Origin: Symbiodinium natans | Taxonomy: Eukaryota > Sar > Dinophyceae > Suessiales > Symbiodiniaceae | DNA: 64,000 nucleotides | Direction of reading: 5' to 3' | Assembly (NCBI GenBank): GCA_905221605.1 | Contig: CAJNDS010001779.1 | Location: 377,646 to 441,645, forward strand | Shown: one piece after another, positions 20,727-31,751 of the stretch | How positions within the stretch are numbered: position 1 is the first letter of the stretch | Layout of the letters: every line of letters begins with the position of its first letter | The notes under the pieces: generated by a model | What the model was told of the DNA's origin: nothing | Seen by the model: the letters and a program-made list of their open reading frames with translations, nothing else | The model's database searches: none | Translations under genes and position numbers: made by a program

Positions 20727-21200
20727 GTGGCTTGGGGTTTTAGATTGGACTTCATGGGGTTGAAGAAGTTTAGAGGTCCAAGAGCTTTTGAAGTGTCTGA
20801 AGAGTTTCAAGTCTAGGGGGTTTAGAGAGTTTAGGGGTTTACAGCCCGACGCTTGCACCTTACATAGCACAAACCTTACACGCACCCTAGACCCTAAATC
20901 CTAAACCCCAAGCCCCCACCACTCCCTCCCAAAAAAAGAACATCCTGTAAACTCCAAGACAGCCGCCCATTCAGCCCCCCCAGCCCGTAGACCCCAATAA
21001 CTCCATCAGGAACAGAGGAACCAGCAAGCTGAGAAAGCTCCACAAAGGTCATGAGTCATACGTTTTAAGGAATGACCCCGTTCCCATTCTAGTCTGATTC
21101 CTGTCAAGGTGGTGTTGATGCCTGGGGGCGAGGGGCGGAGGGGAGGGGGCTTGAGGATTTCTCCGCAATTCAGGAACACAACCCTAAACCCCAAACCCTG
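20727..21200. other. Intron C-D, mostly unique
   Basis: Degenerate TTTAGGG-like text at 20760-20850, then unique DNA. A small minus frame (21194-21006) has no motif. Confidence 0.35.
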
Positions 21201-21256
21201 CAGTCAAAGTTGGGAACCCTGAAAAGCTCCGTTGCGATAGCGCCCGAGTTCACGGC

Positions 21257-21304
21257 GATGCCGGCGGTCTCCATCAAATAGTGGACGCCGGACTTCGACA
21301 ACGC
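21257..21304 (-). CDS. Gene 2, exon C
   Basis: Sixteen codons, ALSKSGVHYLMETAGI, between ACCCCCAG|GCG and ATC|GCCGTG (GC donor). The TAGI end runs in phase 0 into VDLIVNSLALAF of exon D. Confidence 0.75.
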
Positions 21305-21724
21305 CTGGGGGTTGGTTTATAAGGGTTTAGGGTTTCGGGTTTAGGGTTTAGGGTTCAAGGTTCAGGCTCGAAAACCAACAAGTTGTCCTTGGCACCTTTG
21401 AACCCTACAACCTGACCCCCTTCACGGGGTTCTTATCGGATTCTTAAGGAATTGACCCACAAAAAGGGAGCTCCGGAATGCTTTGTTCAGGCTTGCAAGG
21501 CTTTCTGGGCGCTGTGGGGTGTAAGGATGCCCCAACATCCTTCGAAACTTTCGGAAATGTAGAAGCAAGGCTGGTGTTTGGGGCTAAGTGAAAGAACCTC
21601 TTTATCCTAAACCCTCAACCCTAAACCCTAAACTCTAAGCCCTAAACCTAAACCCTAAACCCTAAACCCGAAACCCTAAACCCGAAACCCTAAACCCGAA
21701 ACCCTAAACCCTCAACCCTGGACT

Positions 21725-22040
21725 GGTATACCTTAACGGCCGTACCTGAGAAGGGAACCGGAGTGATGGGGAGTTGGCAGCATCGCGTAGCTGCTGCGGT
21801 ACTTTGGTACTCAAAGGCTCAGGGAGTGCCGCCAAGTAGGGAAATAACTTGGGTTGCAGGTAGGCTAGGGTTTAGGGTTTAGGGTTTAGGGTTTAGGGAT
21901 TAGGGTTTAGGGTTTAGGGTTTAGGGTTTAGGGTTTAGGGTTCTTGCACAAGTTGCTTTCCTCAGCCTTCAAGAGTGGCTCAACCGCTGGAGACGCGCCG
22001 AAATTTGGCACGCCTGCAACATGAACCTGGTTTCAGAATC
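21725..22040. other. Intron B-C with coding-like segments and a TTTAGGG array
   Basis: Array at 21868-21944. Minus-strand open segments at 21725-21865 (for example PQQLRDAANSPSLRFPSQ) and 21955-22035 (VPNFGASPAVEPLLKAEE) look coding, but joining exon B to C leaves no room for them, so they are probably chance. Confidence 0.35.
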
Positions 22041-22238
22041 TTGGGTCCCTAGACCTTAAACCCTATAAACCGTTAGCCCCCTGTGAACTCCATAAAGCTT
22101 ATCAGCTCTAACCTATAAAACCCATAAAAAACCCTAAAAAAGCCCCATAAGCCTCAAAAGCCTGCAAACAGTCGAAGGTGGTTCAAGGCTTAGGGCCCCC
22201 GAAGAAGCAAATGATGGTGTCGGGTTTAAGGTTCAGCC

Positions 22239-22312
22239 AAACCCTAAACCCTAAACCCTAAACCCTAAACCCTAAACCCTAAACCCTAAACCCTAAACCC
22301 TAAACCCTAAAC
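22239..22312 (+). repeat. CCCTAAA array
   Basis: Ten units in intron B-C. 22313-22871 has a G tract at 22450-22460 and degenerate repeats at 22730-22850. Confidence 0.9.
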
Positions 22313-22871
22313 CGGCTTAGGGCCACCAATGACCGTTGATGTTTTCAAGAAGAGCCCTAAGCGTACAAAAAAGGCCTGAGTACTCAGTACCCCAAACACC
22401 GAACCCCATAAGACCTAAACCCTACATGCACCAAAAGGTGCACAACATGGGGGGGGGGGGCTTTAATCATCAGAAAAAGTTTCTTTGATTGGGATGGGGG
22501 GAATGAATTATTGTAGTACATTTCTACAGGGGCCATAAGGGAATGCCATTCGTAAGTATCCCTAAACCCTATAGCCTATGGACCCTGAACCTTCCTATAT
22601 TACGGCCTTTGCATCCCTTCACCCATGTGGGGGGAGGGGGGGGTGATCGAGACATCGATGAACATGTCTGCAGTGCGCGCACCGAAGCCCTGAAGGAGCC
22701 CTGAAGTCAAAGAGTTTGGGGTGTATGGGGGCTTAGGGTTTAGGGTCTGGGGTTTGGGGCATTCCGGACGTTTAGCCTGCAGGTTTGAGGGCTTGGGGTT
22801 CAGGGTTTCGGCTTCGGGTTCAGGGTTTAGGGCTTCTGGTTGGGTTTAGGCCTAGATTCCGGGGACGGCAC

Positions 22872-22919
22872 CAGCCAGAGCGCGAACTTGGGAAGAAGAA
22901 TGAAGAAGAAATTGAAGAC
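22872..22919 (-). CDS. Gene 2, exon B (membrane span)
   Basis: Sixteen codons, VFNFFFILLPKFALWL, a clear hydrophobic span with a central PK. Acceptor TACCCACAG|GTC, donor CTG|GTGCC (GT). The plus strand is also open here with a Glu-rich reading, rejected because exon B fits its neighbours in phase and content. Confidence 0.78.
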
Positions 22920-23057
22920 CTGTGGGTAGCAGCTCTGTCGAACTGCTACGATGGGTCTACATGCCCAGCAAAACCCCCTAAACCCTAAACCCTAAATCCA
23001 AAAACCTAAACCCTAAACCCTCAAGCCCAAGAAGCCCTAAGCCCTGAACCTGCATCC

Positions 23058-23121
23058 CATAGAGGGGGCGTTAGGGTTTAGGGTTTAGGGTTTAGGGTTT
23101 AGGGTTTAGGGTTTAGGGTAT
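23058..23121. repeat. TTTAGGG array
   Basis: Eight or so units in the short intron between gene 2 exons A and B. Confidence 0.85.
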
Positions 23122-23173
23122 GCGAAGCCTGATATCTCTCCTTCAGAATCTAGACCCTCATTGAAGGCCCCAC

Positions 23174-23212
23174 CTTCCAGTAAAGGGGAATTCCGGCCAC
23201 CTTGAACTTGAC
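23174..23212 (-). CDS. Gene 2, exon A (minus-strand membrane protein 23212-19015)
   Basis: Thirteen codons, VKFKVAGIPLYWK, between GCTCAG|GTC and AAG|GTGGGG (GT donor). Joining A to F gives 99 codons without a phase break: YWK then VFNFFFILLPK, then ALSKSG...TAGI, then a second span ending DVDEM, then VFHRF...NIE, then an acidic tail. The product is at least a two-span membrane protein. Function is unknown. Five of six introns hold arrays or tandem repeats. Upstream exons are expected between 23.3 and 25.6 kb. Confidence 0.75.
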
Positions 23213-23239
23213 CTGAGCCGCGCGCTTTCTGTTGTTTGG

Positions 23240-23339
23240 TTTTGGGGTTTAGGGTTTTAGGGTTTTAGGGCTTTAGGGCTTTAGGGCATTAGGGCTTTAG
23301 GGCTTCAGGGCTTTAGGGTTTTAGCTTCTTAAGGGTGTT
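23240..23339. repeat. TTTTAGGG/CTTTAGGG octamer array
   Basis: The unit is lengthened by one base relative to TTTAGGG, and variants are grouped (a TTTTAGGG run, then CTTTAGGG). Confidence 0.75.
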
Positions 23340-23539
23340 GACTTAGACCCTAAACCCTGGCTGGACCCTGCTTCGTGCGAACAGCACCACGGGCCGTCAT
23401 CCTTTAAAGGGTCAATGGGTTTCGGGTTTGAATTAATGGGTTTTAGGGTTTAGGGCTTCAAAACTCATTCAACATCAACCGCTGCAAAAGAGGATGGGAC
23501 CTACACAGCTGAATTCGCGAAGATTTTGCCCTATAACCC

Positions 23540-23845
23540 GATAACCCTAAACCCTAAGCCCTAAACCCTAAACCCTAAGCCTTAAACCCTAAACCCTAAA
23601 CCCTAAACCCTAAACCCTAAGCCCTAAACCCTAAACCCTAAACCCTAAAAGGCAGCCCCAGGATGGCGTCCTGCAATAATGATGCAGCCAAGGCTCCAAA
23701 TCAAGCTCTGTCCAGCCCTGCGCAAGCACCAAGCAATTCACAGTGGAGTCATGGGAGGCCCTTTAGGGTTTAGGGTTTAGGGTTTAGGGTTTGGGGTTTG
23801 GGGTTTGGGGTTTAGGGTTCAGGGTTTAGGGTTTCGGGGCCCTGA
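23540..23845. repeat. CCCTAAA and TTTAGGG arrays around a possible exon
   Basis: CCCTAAA/CCCTAAG units at 23540-23650 and TTTAGGG/TTTGGGG units at 23763-23845. The spacer on the minus strand reads STVNCLVLAQGWTELDLEPW or, in another frame, LGCIIIAGRHPGAAF. Possibly an upstream gene 2 exon. Confidence 0.6.
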
Positions 23846-24224
23846 GCCCTCAATCCTTTAGAACTTAGAAATCTTTCGGCCCCCCCCCCCCCCCGCCTCC
23901 CCCGCCCGCCCCTTTACCCAAAATTTGGAGTCTACTCCCAACCAAGCACAGCAAGCCTCCTGAACCCAAGACCCGAAGCCCAAAAGCCCCAAAGCCTCCC
24001 CTCCCCCACCCCCCCCCCACATCATCATCAAAAAAAAAAACAAACAATCCCCAAAACCCAAAACCCCAAGACCCAACTACCAAAACCCCTAAACCCAACA
24101 TCCCTAAACCCCAAACCCAAGACCCTATAAACCCTAAACCCCAAACCCCCGAACCCAAGACCCTCAGGCTTCTGCTTTGGACTCAGATTACACCCTAAAC
24201 CCAAAGAGTTGGGTTGAGGGCTTC

Positions 24225-24330
24225 AAAGTAAGTGGGGTGTGCTCGGTGATTTGCGCGTTTTGCCTGAATTCGGGCTCCTGACAAGCACGGAGCTTGTTCC
24301 AGGGATCTTTAAGGGTATCCTACATGGGAC
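24225..24330 (-). CDS. Possible upstream exon of gene 2
   Basis: Minus strand after CTTAAAG reads IPGTSSVLVRSPNSG, then stays open for 13 more codons. It is beta-rich in style. Not linked by phase. Confidence 0.3.
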
Positions 24331-24359
24331 CATACCCCCAAAGAACCCAGAATATCGGA

Positions 24360-24932
24360 TTCAGGGTGTGGGGTTCAGGGTTTCGGGTTTAGGGTTTAGG
24401 GTTTAAGGTTTAGGGTTTGGGGTTTAGGCTTCGAAAGGGCCGGAGAATTAAATTAGGTGTTTTTTTTGCTTTAGGGTTTAGGGTTTAGGGTTTAGGGTTT
24501 AGGGTTTAGGGTTTAGGGTTTAGGATATAGGGTTTAGGATATAGGGTTTTGGTTTTGGGGTTTAGGGTTTAGGGTTTAGGGGTTTAGGGGTTTAGGGGTT
24601 TAGGGGTTTAGGCGTTTAGGGGTTTAGGGGTTTAGGGTTCTAGGGGTTTAGGGGGTTAGGGGTTTAGGGTTCTTAGGGTTTACCAGTAGCAAGAACAAAA
24701 AAACAAAAAAACCCTAACAAAAATAGACCTCCCTTCGAAAGTGCAAGCCCAACGATCACTGTTGTTATCTCTTTAGCCTTTTCTTGTGCAGACTCCACAA
24801 GGTACCACCACATGCGGCCTTCACCCGCTTCACGTCTTCCTTACTCGCCCACTTTGGGACCGAGTACCTCGCGTCCGGGACTTATAGGGTTTAGGGTTTA
24901 GGGTTTAGGGTTTAGGGTTTAGGGTTTAGGGA
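24360..24932. repeat. TTTAGGG arrays with GGTTTAGG octamers
   Basis: TTTAGGG at 24375-24430 and 24468-24530, octamers (TTTAGGGG) at 24575-24665 and TTTAGGG at 24887-24932. The spacer 24740-24885 minus is coding-like (for example WASKEDVKRVKAACGGTLW), unlinked. Confidence 0.8.
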
Positions 24933-25030
24933 TACTTGGAGGTTCAGGTTACTTATCACCTCAAGTACATCTGTACTTCTAAGCCCCCCCTACGTTTCCT
25001 AAATCCTGTAAGTAGGTTGTGAGTAGACTT
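24933..25030. mobile_element. Half of a family A element
   Basis: Begins TACTTGGAGGTTCAG directly after an array; the matching right arm is missing. Confidence 0.5.
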
Positions 25031-25180
25031 TATTTAGTATTAAGGACCCCAAAAAGGTACCCAACCCCCCCCCCCCCCCCCCCTAGAGACCATCCCCAAC
25101 TAAGGGTAAGCTCCTCACCCCTATGATCGACATAGCAGTCTAACGGCGAACTTGCTTGATTCAGCCTCTTGGATATTTGT

Positions 25181-25290
25181 ATGGGGGTTTCCGAGATTAA
25201 TCAGGGGGTACCTTCTTGGGGTCCTTTTTATAAGGGAAGCCTATTATTTGGGGTCGATATTTGGGGTCCCTTATTTTCGTAAACTCCCAT
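25181..25290. mobile_element. Inverted-repeat element, family E (best copy)
   Basis: ATGGGGGTTTCCGA at the left and TCGTAAACTCCCAT at the right pair with few mismatches. 110 nt. Confidence 0.7.
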
Positions 25291-25299
25291 AGAGGGTTT

Positions 25300-26675
25300 A
25301 GGGTTGCTCCATGTATGTCCCATGGCACGAGAGTGCCTTCACGACGCGGGTGCCCCTTTCGAGACGGCAAGGGGAATCTTAGTAGGTGTTGGCAGCTTTC
25401 AACCTAAGCTTCCCTAAACCCTAAACCCTAAACCCTAAACCCTAGAAACCCCCAAACCTTGAAGCTCTAAACTGTCAGCGCTACACCGTCCTCTCTTCAC
25501 GTGGCGATGGTGCTGCCTACTATCGAAGCCCGGATGCTGAAGCGACCTCTCAGGAAAAAAACTCAGACGCAGGTCCGTCTAAATCAGCACCCCATTTAGT
25601 GCAAAAGGGCACCTGCAACCCGCTAAACCCTGAACCCTAAACCCGAACAATGACGAAGTCCAAGATTGACGCAAAGCCCCCCTCTTCAGAAGTCAGGTTC
25701 TTTGGATGCCCTCTTAAGTTTAGGGTTTAGGTTGTTTTTGCTTCTTCATTTTTACGGGGGGGGGGGGGGGGGGACAGGGGTTGTTGTGGGTTCTGGCAGG
25801 GGGCATTAGGGCATTAGAGTTCGTAGGTTTTAGTGCAGAGTCTTAGGGTTGTAGGTTTTCGGGGTTTTTAAGGGGGGAAGGGGGGGTTTGGGGGGCCCTA
25901 GGACTGAGGATTCGGGGTGCAGGGGTTAAGGGGTTAAGGGGTGAAGGGTTTAGGGTTTAGGGTTTAGGGTTTAGGGTTTAGGGTTTAGGGTTTAGTGCAA
26001 TTGCACGTGGGCTCTGGACTCTGGACTCTCTGCGCAATCGGAGCTGTACACTCAGACCTACAGGGTGGACGCGAAAGGTCTTGGGGGCCGGGGACGGCAC
26101 AGGGCACACCTCAAAAACCCCGGCGTCCTGGTCCTCAACCTCCCCAGTACTACGTGATACTACAACTAGAGAATCACCAGCATAGGTGTTGTGGGTGGTT
26201 TCGAGTACGCGTAGAACGGGGACTCCAGGGCAACCCTACACCCTAAACCCGAAATCCTCGGCTCCTATGCTGCGAATGGCAGCCCAGGGCACTGAACCCA
26301 ACTGTCTGCACACGTCGGCAGACACCACAATGTCCTGTGGGACAGGTCTTGGGCCTAGAGGATGGCATATAGGGCTCGGGGTTTGGGGTTTAGGGTTTGG
26401 GCTTAGGACTGAGGGATATTCAAGTATTGGGTGGCATACCAGGCTTCTGCATTCTTGCCGACGCACTGGTGCGGAATACCCTCTTGTGCCTGCTCTTTGG
26501 GTTTGCACGGGATCCAGGAAAAGCCCAACGGTAAACCTCCCTTCGTCACCCAAAACCCTAAACCCAAAAACCTGAAACCCAAACCCTAGACCCCAAACAC
26601 TAAACCCCAAACCCTAAAGCCTCAAACGTCAACCCTACAGCCCCCAACCCCCAACCCCCAACCCCCAACCCCCAA
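25300..26675. other. Unique DNA, G tracts, short arrays, possible exons
   Basis: Minus segments at 25310-25385 (RGTRVVKALSCHGTYME) and 25480-25545 (SLQHPGFDSRQHH) look coding. A G tract lies at 25758-25773 and a TTTAGGG array at 25947-25996. Opposed frames at 25995-26610 overlap and are undecided. Confidence 0.35.
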
Positions 26676-27023
26676 ACCCTAAACCCTAAACCCTAAACCC
26701 TAAACCCTAAACCCTAAACCCTAAACCCTAAACCCTAAACCCTAAACCCTAAACCCTAAACCCTAACCCGCATGCTCCTTGCCAAATGTATGGTGTCGTT
26801 CAGGTCCTCCACGACTGCAAGCCTCGGTCTGATTTCTTCTCAGATGCCCTTAAGAACTTATGCAGAGACACGAGCTAGGGTTTAGGGTTTAGGGTTTAGG
26901 GTTTAGGGTTTAGGGTTTAGGGTTTTAGGGTTTAGGGTTTTTGGGTTTTTGGGTTTTTGGGTTTAGGGTTTAGGGTTTAGGGTTTAGTGTTTATATAGGG
27001 TTTAGTGTTTAGGGTTTAGGGTT
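26676..27023. repeat. CCCTAAA array then TTTAGGG array
   Basis: CCCTAAA at 26676-26767 and TTTAGGG (with TTTTTGGG variants) at 26877-27023, separated by a 110-nt spacer. Confidence 0.9.
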
Positions 27024-27099
27024 GCCCTCACACACCCAAACCCTTCAGCCCCCATAAACACCGCCCAAACACTGAACCCACAAAACCCCTCCAACCTGA

Positions 27100-27490
27100 A
27101 CCCTCCAAAGCTCCCGAAACTCCCCCCAAACCCAAAACCCAAAACCCCAAAACCCCAAAACCCAAAACCCCAAAACCCTAAACCCCAAACCCGAAACCCT
27201 AAACCCTAAACTCCCAAACCCAAAGCCCTAAACCCCCAAACCCTAAACTCCCAAATCCTAAACCCTAAACTCCCAAACCCTAAACCCTACACCCCCAAAC
27301 CCAAAAAACCCTAAACCTCCCCAAGCCCGCTGAGAGCTTCCGGCATGAAGATGAAGATGCAGGCCTCAGCAAGGGTTTAGGGTTTAGGGTTTAGGGTTTA
27401 GGGTTTAGGGGTTAGGGTTTAGGGGTTAAGGGTTTGGGGTTTAGGGTTTTAAGGGTTTCAGGGTTTCGGGGTTAGAGTTTAGGGTTAGGG
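27100..27490. repeat. Mixed CCCAAAA/CCCTAAA variants, then TTTAGGG
   Basis: CCCAAAA and CCCCAAAA units at 27125-27180, CCCTAAACTCCCAAA-like higher-order units at 27200-27310 and TTTAGGG units at 27373-27490. Confidence 0.75.
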
Positions 27491-27493
27491 TTT

Positions 27494-27716
27494 AGCAAGC
27501 TTCGGCTTTGGGGTGTTTGGGGTGTTTAGGGTTTAGGGTTTGGGGTTTGGGTTTTAGCTTAGAGTTTGGGGTGTTTGGGGTGTTTAGGGTGTTTAGGTGT
27601 TTGGGGTGTTTGGGGGGTTTGGGGTGTTTGGGGTGTTTGGGGTGTTTTGGGGTGTTTGGGGTGTTTGGGGTGTTTGGGGTGTTTGGGGTGTTTGGGGTGT
27701 TTGGGGTGTTTGGGGA
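27494..27716 (+). repeat. TTTGGGGTG nonamer array
   Basis: Mostly GTGTTTGGG nonamers, homogeneous at 27605-27712. The GVFGVFGVFGV-type frames across it are artefacts. Confidence 0.85.
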
Positions 27717-28250
27717 GTCGGATCCCTTATTTCTCCCCATAGGGACTCGAAATTTAGAAGGTCCTCAAGGGAGGGGAACCCTATTCGGGAAGCTTATAGC
27801 CTTCGGGAGCAGTGGGGAGTACTAGGGAACCTAGGGTTACATAGCCCCCTTGAACCCCCCCCTTCCTTAAGAACCCTGCAACAAAAAGTGCGATCGTAGC
27901 AGGCTTGACGGGTTTAGAGGGTTTAGGGTTTATGGGGCTCAAAGGGGCTCGGAGGGCTTGGAGCTGAGAGGCCTCGAGTACGGTTTAGAGGGTTTAGAGG
28001 GTTTAGGGTTTAGGGTTTAGGGTTTCGGGAGGGTTGCAAGGGTTTGCAGGGTGCACAGGTCTCATGGGGTTTACAGGGCTCAGGGTCTTCGTGGCTTAGG
28101 GCTTGGGGCTTGGGATCGTGGGCCTCTTTCCTAATTCAAGGATCCGGGCGGCTCGTTGCACCCTAAACCCTAAACCCTAAACCCTAAACCCTAAACCCAG
28201 AACCCTAAACCCTAAACCCAAAAGCCTAAAGCCTAAACCTCACCCTAAAA
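27717..28250. other. Unique DNA with short arrays
   Basis: TTTAGGG/GTTTAGAG units at 27910-28025 and CCCTAAA units at 28158-28245. No gene seen. Confidence 0.35.
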
Positions 28251-28254
28251 AAGA

Positions 28255-28400
28255 CGCCACAGAGAAAGCCTCAGCTTTTTGTTTCTCCCGCGTCCGGGAA
28301 GAAGAGCTTCGAGTCGCTTAGCGATCTTCCTGATCACCACGTCGGGGGACTGCAGGCGTAAGGCGTAGGCGAGGGCTCTACGAGGCTCCAGGTTACCCAC
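28255..28400 (-). CDS. Possible exon
   Basis: Minus strand reads EPRRALAYALRLQSPDVVI then RKIAKRLEALLPGRGRNKK, a basic helical segment. Boundaries and partners are unknown. Confidence 0.3.
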
Positions 28401-28486
28401 AGAGAGGGGCCACGAGGAAACACAAGAAGCTGCAGGTCTTAAGTCTTGCGAAGCTCTTTCGGCTTCCAAGAGGTTCTATGCAGCAT

Positions 28487-28646
28487 CTATATATATATAT
28501 GTATATACATATATGTACATATATACATACATATGTATATATATATATATATGCATATAATATAAATACATATGAAGAAAACATATATACATAGATACAT
28601 AGATACATACATACATACGTACATACATACATACATACATACATAC
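28487..28646 (+). repeat. (TA)n and (TACA)n microsatellite
   Basis: TA dinucleotides pass into ACAT/TACA tetranucleotides at 28570-28646. Tyr/Ile/Cys-rich frames on the minus strand are artefacts. 28647-28970 is unique with a TTTAGGG block at 28775-28850. Confidence 0.85.
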
Positions 28647-28972
28647 GCAGTTAAGGCAGACGTGTAGCAAGACATGTGCTCAATTGCAAGAACGCACATC
28701 CTTACCGTCCTGAAGCTTCGACGGCCCCCGAGCCTCACGATCTTCTCGCATCCCTAGGGGTAGTTTCATGGCCGTTGAGGGTTCAGGGTTTAGGGTTTAG
28801 GGTTTAGGGATTAGGGTTTAAGGTTTAGGGATTAAGTGTTTAGGGATTGAAGCTTCATGGTCCCGGAGTATGGTCCCTGTACCTTCTTCAAAGGGCTCTC
28901 AAGTATGGTCTCTTGGGCTATATAGGGTATATGCGGGGTACATAAGGGGTCCCCCTTTTGAGGGCCCTTATG

Positions 28973-29094
28973 CTACTTGGAGGTTCATGGATGCTTATAA
29001 CCAAAATTAGAAGCCTCAGGGGGACTGAGGGGACCCAGGCGGCTCTTTGGCACGGTTATAATTGGGGTGATAAGTACCCTGAACCTCCAAGTAG
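28973..29094. mobile_element. Inverted-repeat element, family A
   Basis: Arms CTACTTGGAGGTTC and GAACCTCCAAGTAG are perfect. Inner GCTTATAACC / GGTGATAAGTACC also pair. 122 nt, abutting a CCCTAAA array. Confidence 0.85.
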
Positions 29095-29095
29095 G

Positions 29096-29220
29096 CCTAA
29101 ACCCTAAACCCTAAACCCTAAACCCTAAACCCTAAACCCTGAACCCTGAACCCTGAACCCTGAACCCTGAACCCTAAACCGCGAACCCTAAACCCTAAAC
29201 CCTAAACCCTAAACCCTAAA
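29096..29220 (+). repeat. CCCTAAA/CCCTGAA array
   Basis: CCCTAAA units enclose a homogeneous run of CCCTGAA. Confidence 0.9.
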
Positions 29221-30479
29221 AGATTATGCTAAGGGACCATGACCATGAAACTACCCCAAGAGCGTCCCAAGGTGGATGTTCTTGCGAATTATAGGAAGCC
29301 AAGCCTCGCTGCTTCCGCACGATTTCTCGATTGGGTTGAGGGTTTAGGATTTAGGGTTTAGGGCTTAGGGTTTAGGGTTTAGTTCAACTATGGACCCCAA
29401 AAGGGTTTATGGCTCGTACAACCCTAATAAGAACTCCAGCCGCCTAGGGTAGATGGCCCCAACTTTAGAGGTAAGTTGGAGCCCAAAGAACGTACCACGC
29501 CCTGGTAAACAAGCATAAGGCACGCTCCCCTTTTCACTCGGGATTCCCCGGTTGTGCGGGGGCCCTTGATCGAATGGCCTATGACTGCGTAGCGGCCCCA
29601 AAAAAGCATAAAACACAAGGATTCAATAAACGTGGTTTTCCAGAATCCCCTGTCTAGTGGCCCTTGTGCCCCAACAGTAGGATCCTTACGTTGAGGAGGT
29701 TGTTGGTCCCCCTAAGAACCTTTTGCACAACCCCCAACTTGGAATACGACAGCTAGGACCCCTAGACCCAAGAGTAACTTAGGAATACAAGGGGTTTAGG
29801 GTTTTAGGTGCTTGTAAGGGAACCTAAACCCCCAAAACAAGGGTCCTAGACGATGCCCGCGCCAGCATTGCGAGACACGTTCCTGTGGTGTTGCGAGCGG
29901 TGAGGCTTCATACTTTCACCACCGCAGGGGACGCCGGTTTCAGGGCTTTAAGGGCGTTTAGGGAGTAAAAGGTGTAGGGCTTATGCTAGGAGTAACAGGG
30001 TTCGCTGCATCCATGTGCTACCAAGGTGGTGGAATCGAGCCGCCAGCCGCGGAAGGAACTCTTCACTCGGAAGCCTTTCACCGAACCACACAGGAACCTG
30101 AGAAAAAAGGAAAAAAGAAGGTACATCTACTGCCGGGCCAAATCCGGGCCAAAGCCTCCATGCAGAGCATTCTGCAAGATGGCAGTCCCGATATGCTAAC
30201 TCAGGAGAGCCCAACACCGTGGACTTCGCAAGTATATATATATATATACATACATTATGTATATATATATATATATACATACATACATACATATATATAT
30301 ATATATGCATATACATAGTTTCAAGATTTGGGCCTTGTGGGTGACAAACGAAGGAGCATTCCGCCTTGCAGGGAAGACCCCCCTAAACCTCAACCCTAAG
30401 CACTCCGCAAAGGGCTGACAAGACGGAACCTGACCCTCCAAGGGAAGCCCTAAACCGTAAACCTTAGACTCCTTGCTGA
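29221..30479. other. Unique DNA with an AT microsatellite
   Basis: TTTAGGG units at 29335-29382, (TA)n/(CATA)n at 30231-30316 and several overlapping short frames (29407-29618, 29981-30318) without motif. No gene is claimed. Confidence 0.3.
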
Positions 30480-30570
30480 TACTTGGCGGCTCATGGGTAC
30501 CACAGCGCTAAACCCTAAACCCTAAACCGTAATTACTTATAACCCTACTTATCAATAAGGACCTCCAAGC
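30480..30570. mobile_element. Family A element with telomere-like units inside
   Basis: Left arm TACTTGGCGGCTCATGGGTAC, right part ACTTATAACCCTACTTATCA...GGACCTCCAAGC. CCCTAAA units lie between the arms. Confidence 0.6.
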
Positions 30571-31043
30571 ATGCTAGCTGGCCTAGAAGTCCGGGGTTGG
30601 AGGCTTTGGCGCTTTAAATGGCGTGGAGCGCTCCGCCTTGCTTTGGACATAGTTTAGGGCTTTCAGGGTTTCGGGGGGGGGTTCAGGGTTTAGGGTTTAG
30701 GGTTTGGCTTTTTGGGTTGAGGGCTGTTCGGATTTAGGGTTGAGGGCTTTTGGGGCTACTCGGGCTACTAGGGCTCCTGTTGGCTAGGATGCATATCGGG
30801 CTTGTGGAGCTTGCGGGGATTTTGGGTTGGAGTGACATTCGGAGGTTGGGATGAGGGTGGGTGGTACAGTCCTTTGTAGTGTTTAGGGGTCCGTAATCTG
30901 GATCAGTTCCTCATGTAGTCCTAAAAACCCCTCAAACCCTAAACGCCACATACTCCCAAAGCCTTGTAACCCCGCACACTCGATACGCCTAATCCCTACG
31001 ATATCCCAATCCTCGACCCTATACACTCCCAAGCAACAAACCC
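30571..31043. other. Unique spacer, no gene confirmed
   Basis: G-rich degenerate repeats at 30660-30730, otherwise unique. Confidence 0.3.
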
Positions 31044-31386
31044 TACCAAACCCCAAACCCCAAACCCGAAACCCGAAACCCGAAACCCCAAACCCCAAAC
31101 CCCAAACCCCAAACCCCAAACCCCAAACCCCAAACCCTAAACCCCAAACCCCAAACCCTAAACCCCAAACCCTAAACCCTAAACCCTAAACCCCACTAAT
31201 GATCCTAAAGCTTTCTTGCAAGAGCGCCTCAACGGCTCATCGCCGCGTGCGGAACCGCACTTGGGTTCGCTCCCAATAAGCGTCTAAGGGAAGTTACATG
31301 GTCCCTTAGTTTAGGGTTTAGGGTTTAGGGTTTAGGGTTTAGGGTTTAGGGTTTAGGGTTTGGGGTTTAGGGTTTAGGGTTTAGGG
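31044..31386. repeat. CCCCAAA array, then TTTAGGG array
   Basis: CCCCAAA/CCCGAAA heptamers at 31044-31197 and TTTAGGG at 31311-31386, separated by a 114-nt GC-rich spacer. Confidence 0.85.
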
Positions 31387-31647
31387 AACCCTTGAATCAG
31401 GGCCCTTCAATGGGAACCCCCGTAAATCACAATAGCGTTAAGGGTAGATACAATGTGGGCTCGTAAATGGGGAGCCCTTATATACCACAATAGCATTCCC
31501 ATGTCGTCATTATAGAAGAACGCCCAAAAAGGGTAGTTACAATGTGGGCCCTGAATGGAGGAACCCTTTTGTGCACGCTATATATCCTGTAAAGCAAAAG
31601 GGCCCATACTTCAGAACCCTGTAAAGAAGGTAAGGGGACCATATTAC
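31387..31647. other. Unique DNA with degenerate direct repeats
   Basis: TAGTTACAATGTGGGC-like text occurs at about 31445 and 31530, with nearby GGAACCC motifs. Low-level duplicated element debris. Confidence 0.35.
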
Positions 31648-31751
31648 CTTAGTTGCTGAGTTCATAAGCCCCAACAAAGTGCACACGTTCAGTTGTATAG
31701 GGGATTTTCGTATCCCCAAAAAGTGTAAAGCGTGCTCACTCAGCTACTAAG
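31648..31751. mobile_element. Inverted-repeat element, family G
   Basis: CTTAGTTGCTGAGT ... ACTCAGCTACTAAG ends, 104 nt, closely similar throughout to 48493-48595. Confidence 0.75.

Noticed and set aside
22785-22988. Plus-strand Glu-rich frame opposite gene 2 exon B
   Set aside because: The minus-strand reading gives a membrane span that joins exons A and C in phase.
27492-27825. GVFGVFGVFG and PNTPNTPNTP frames
   Set aside because: Direct translation of the TTTGGGGTG array.
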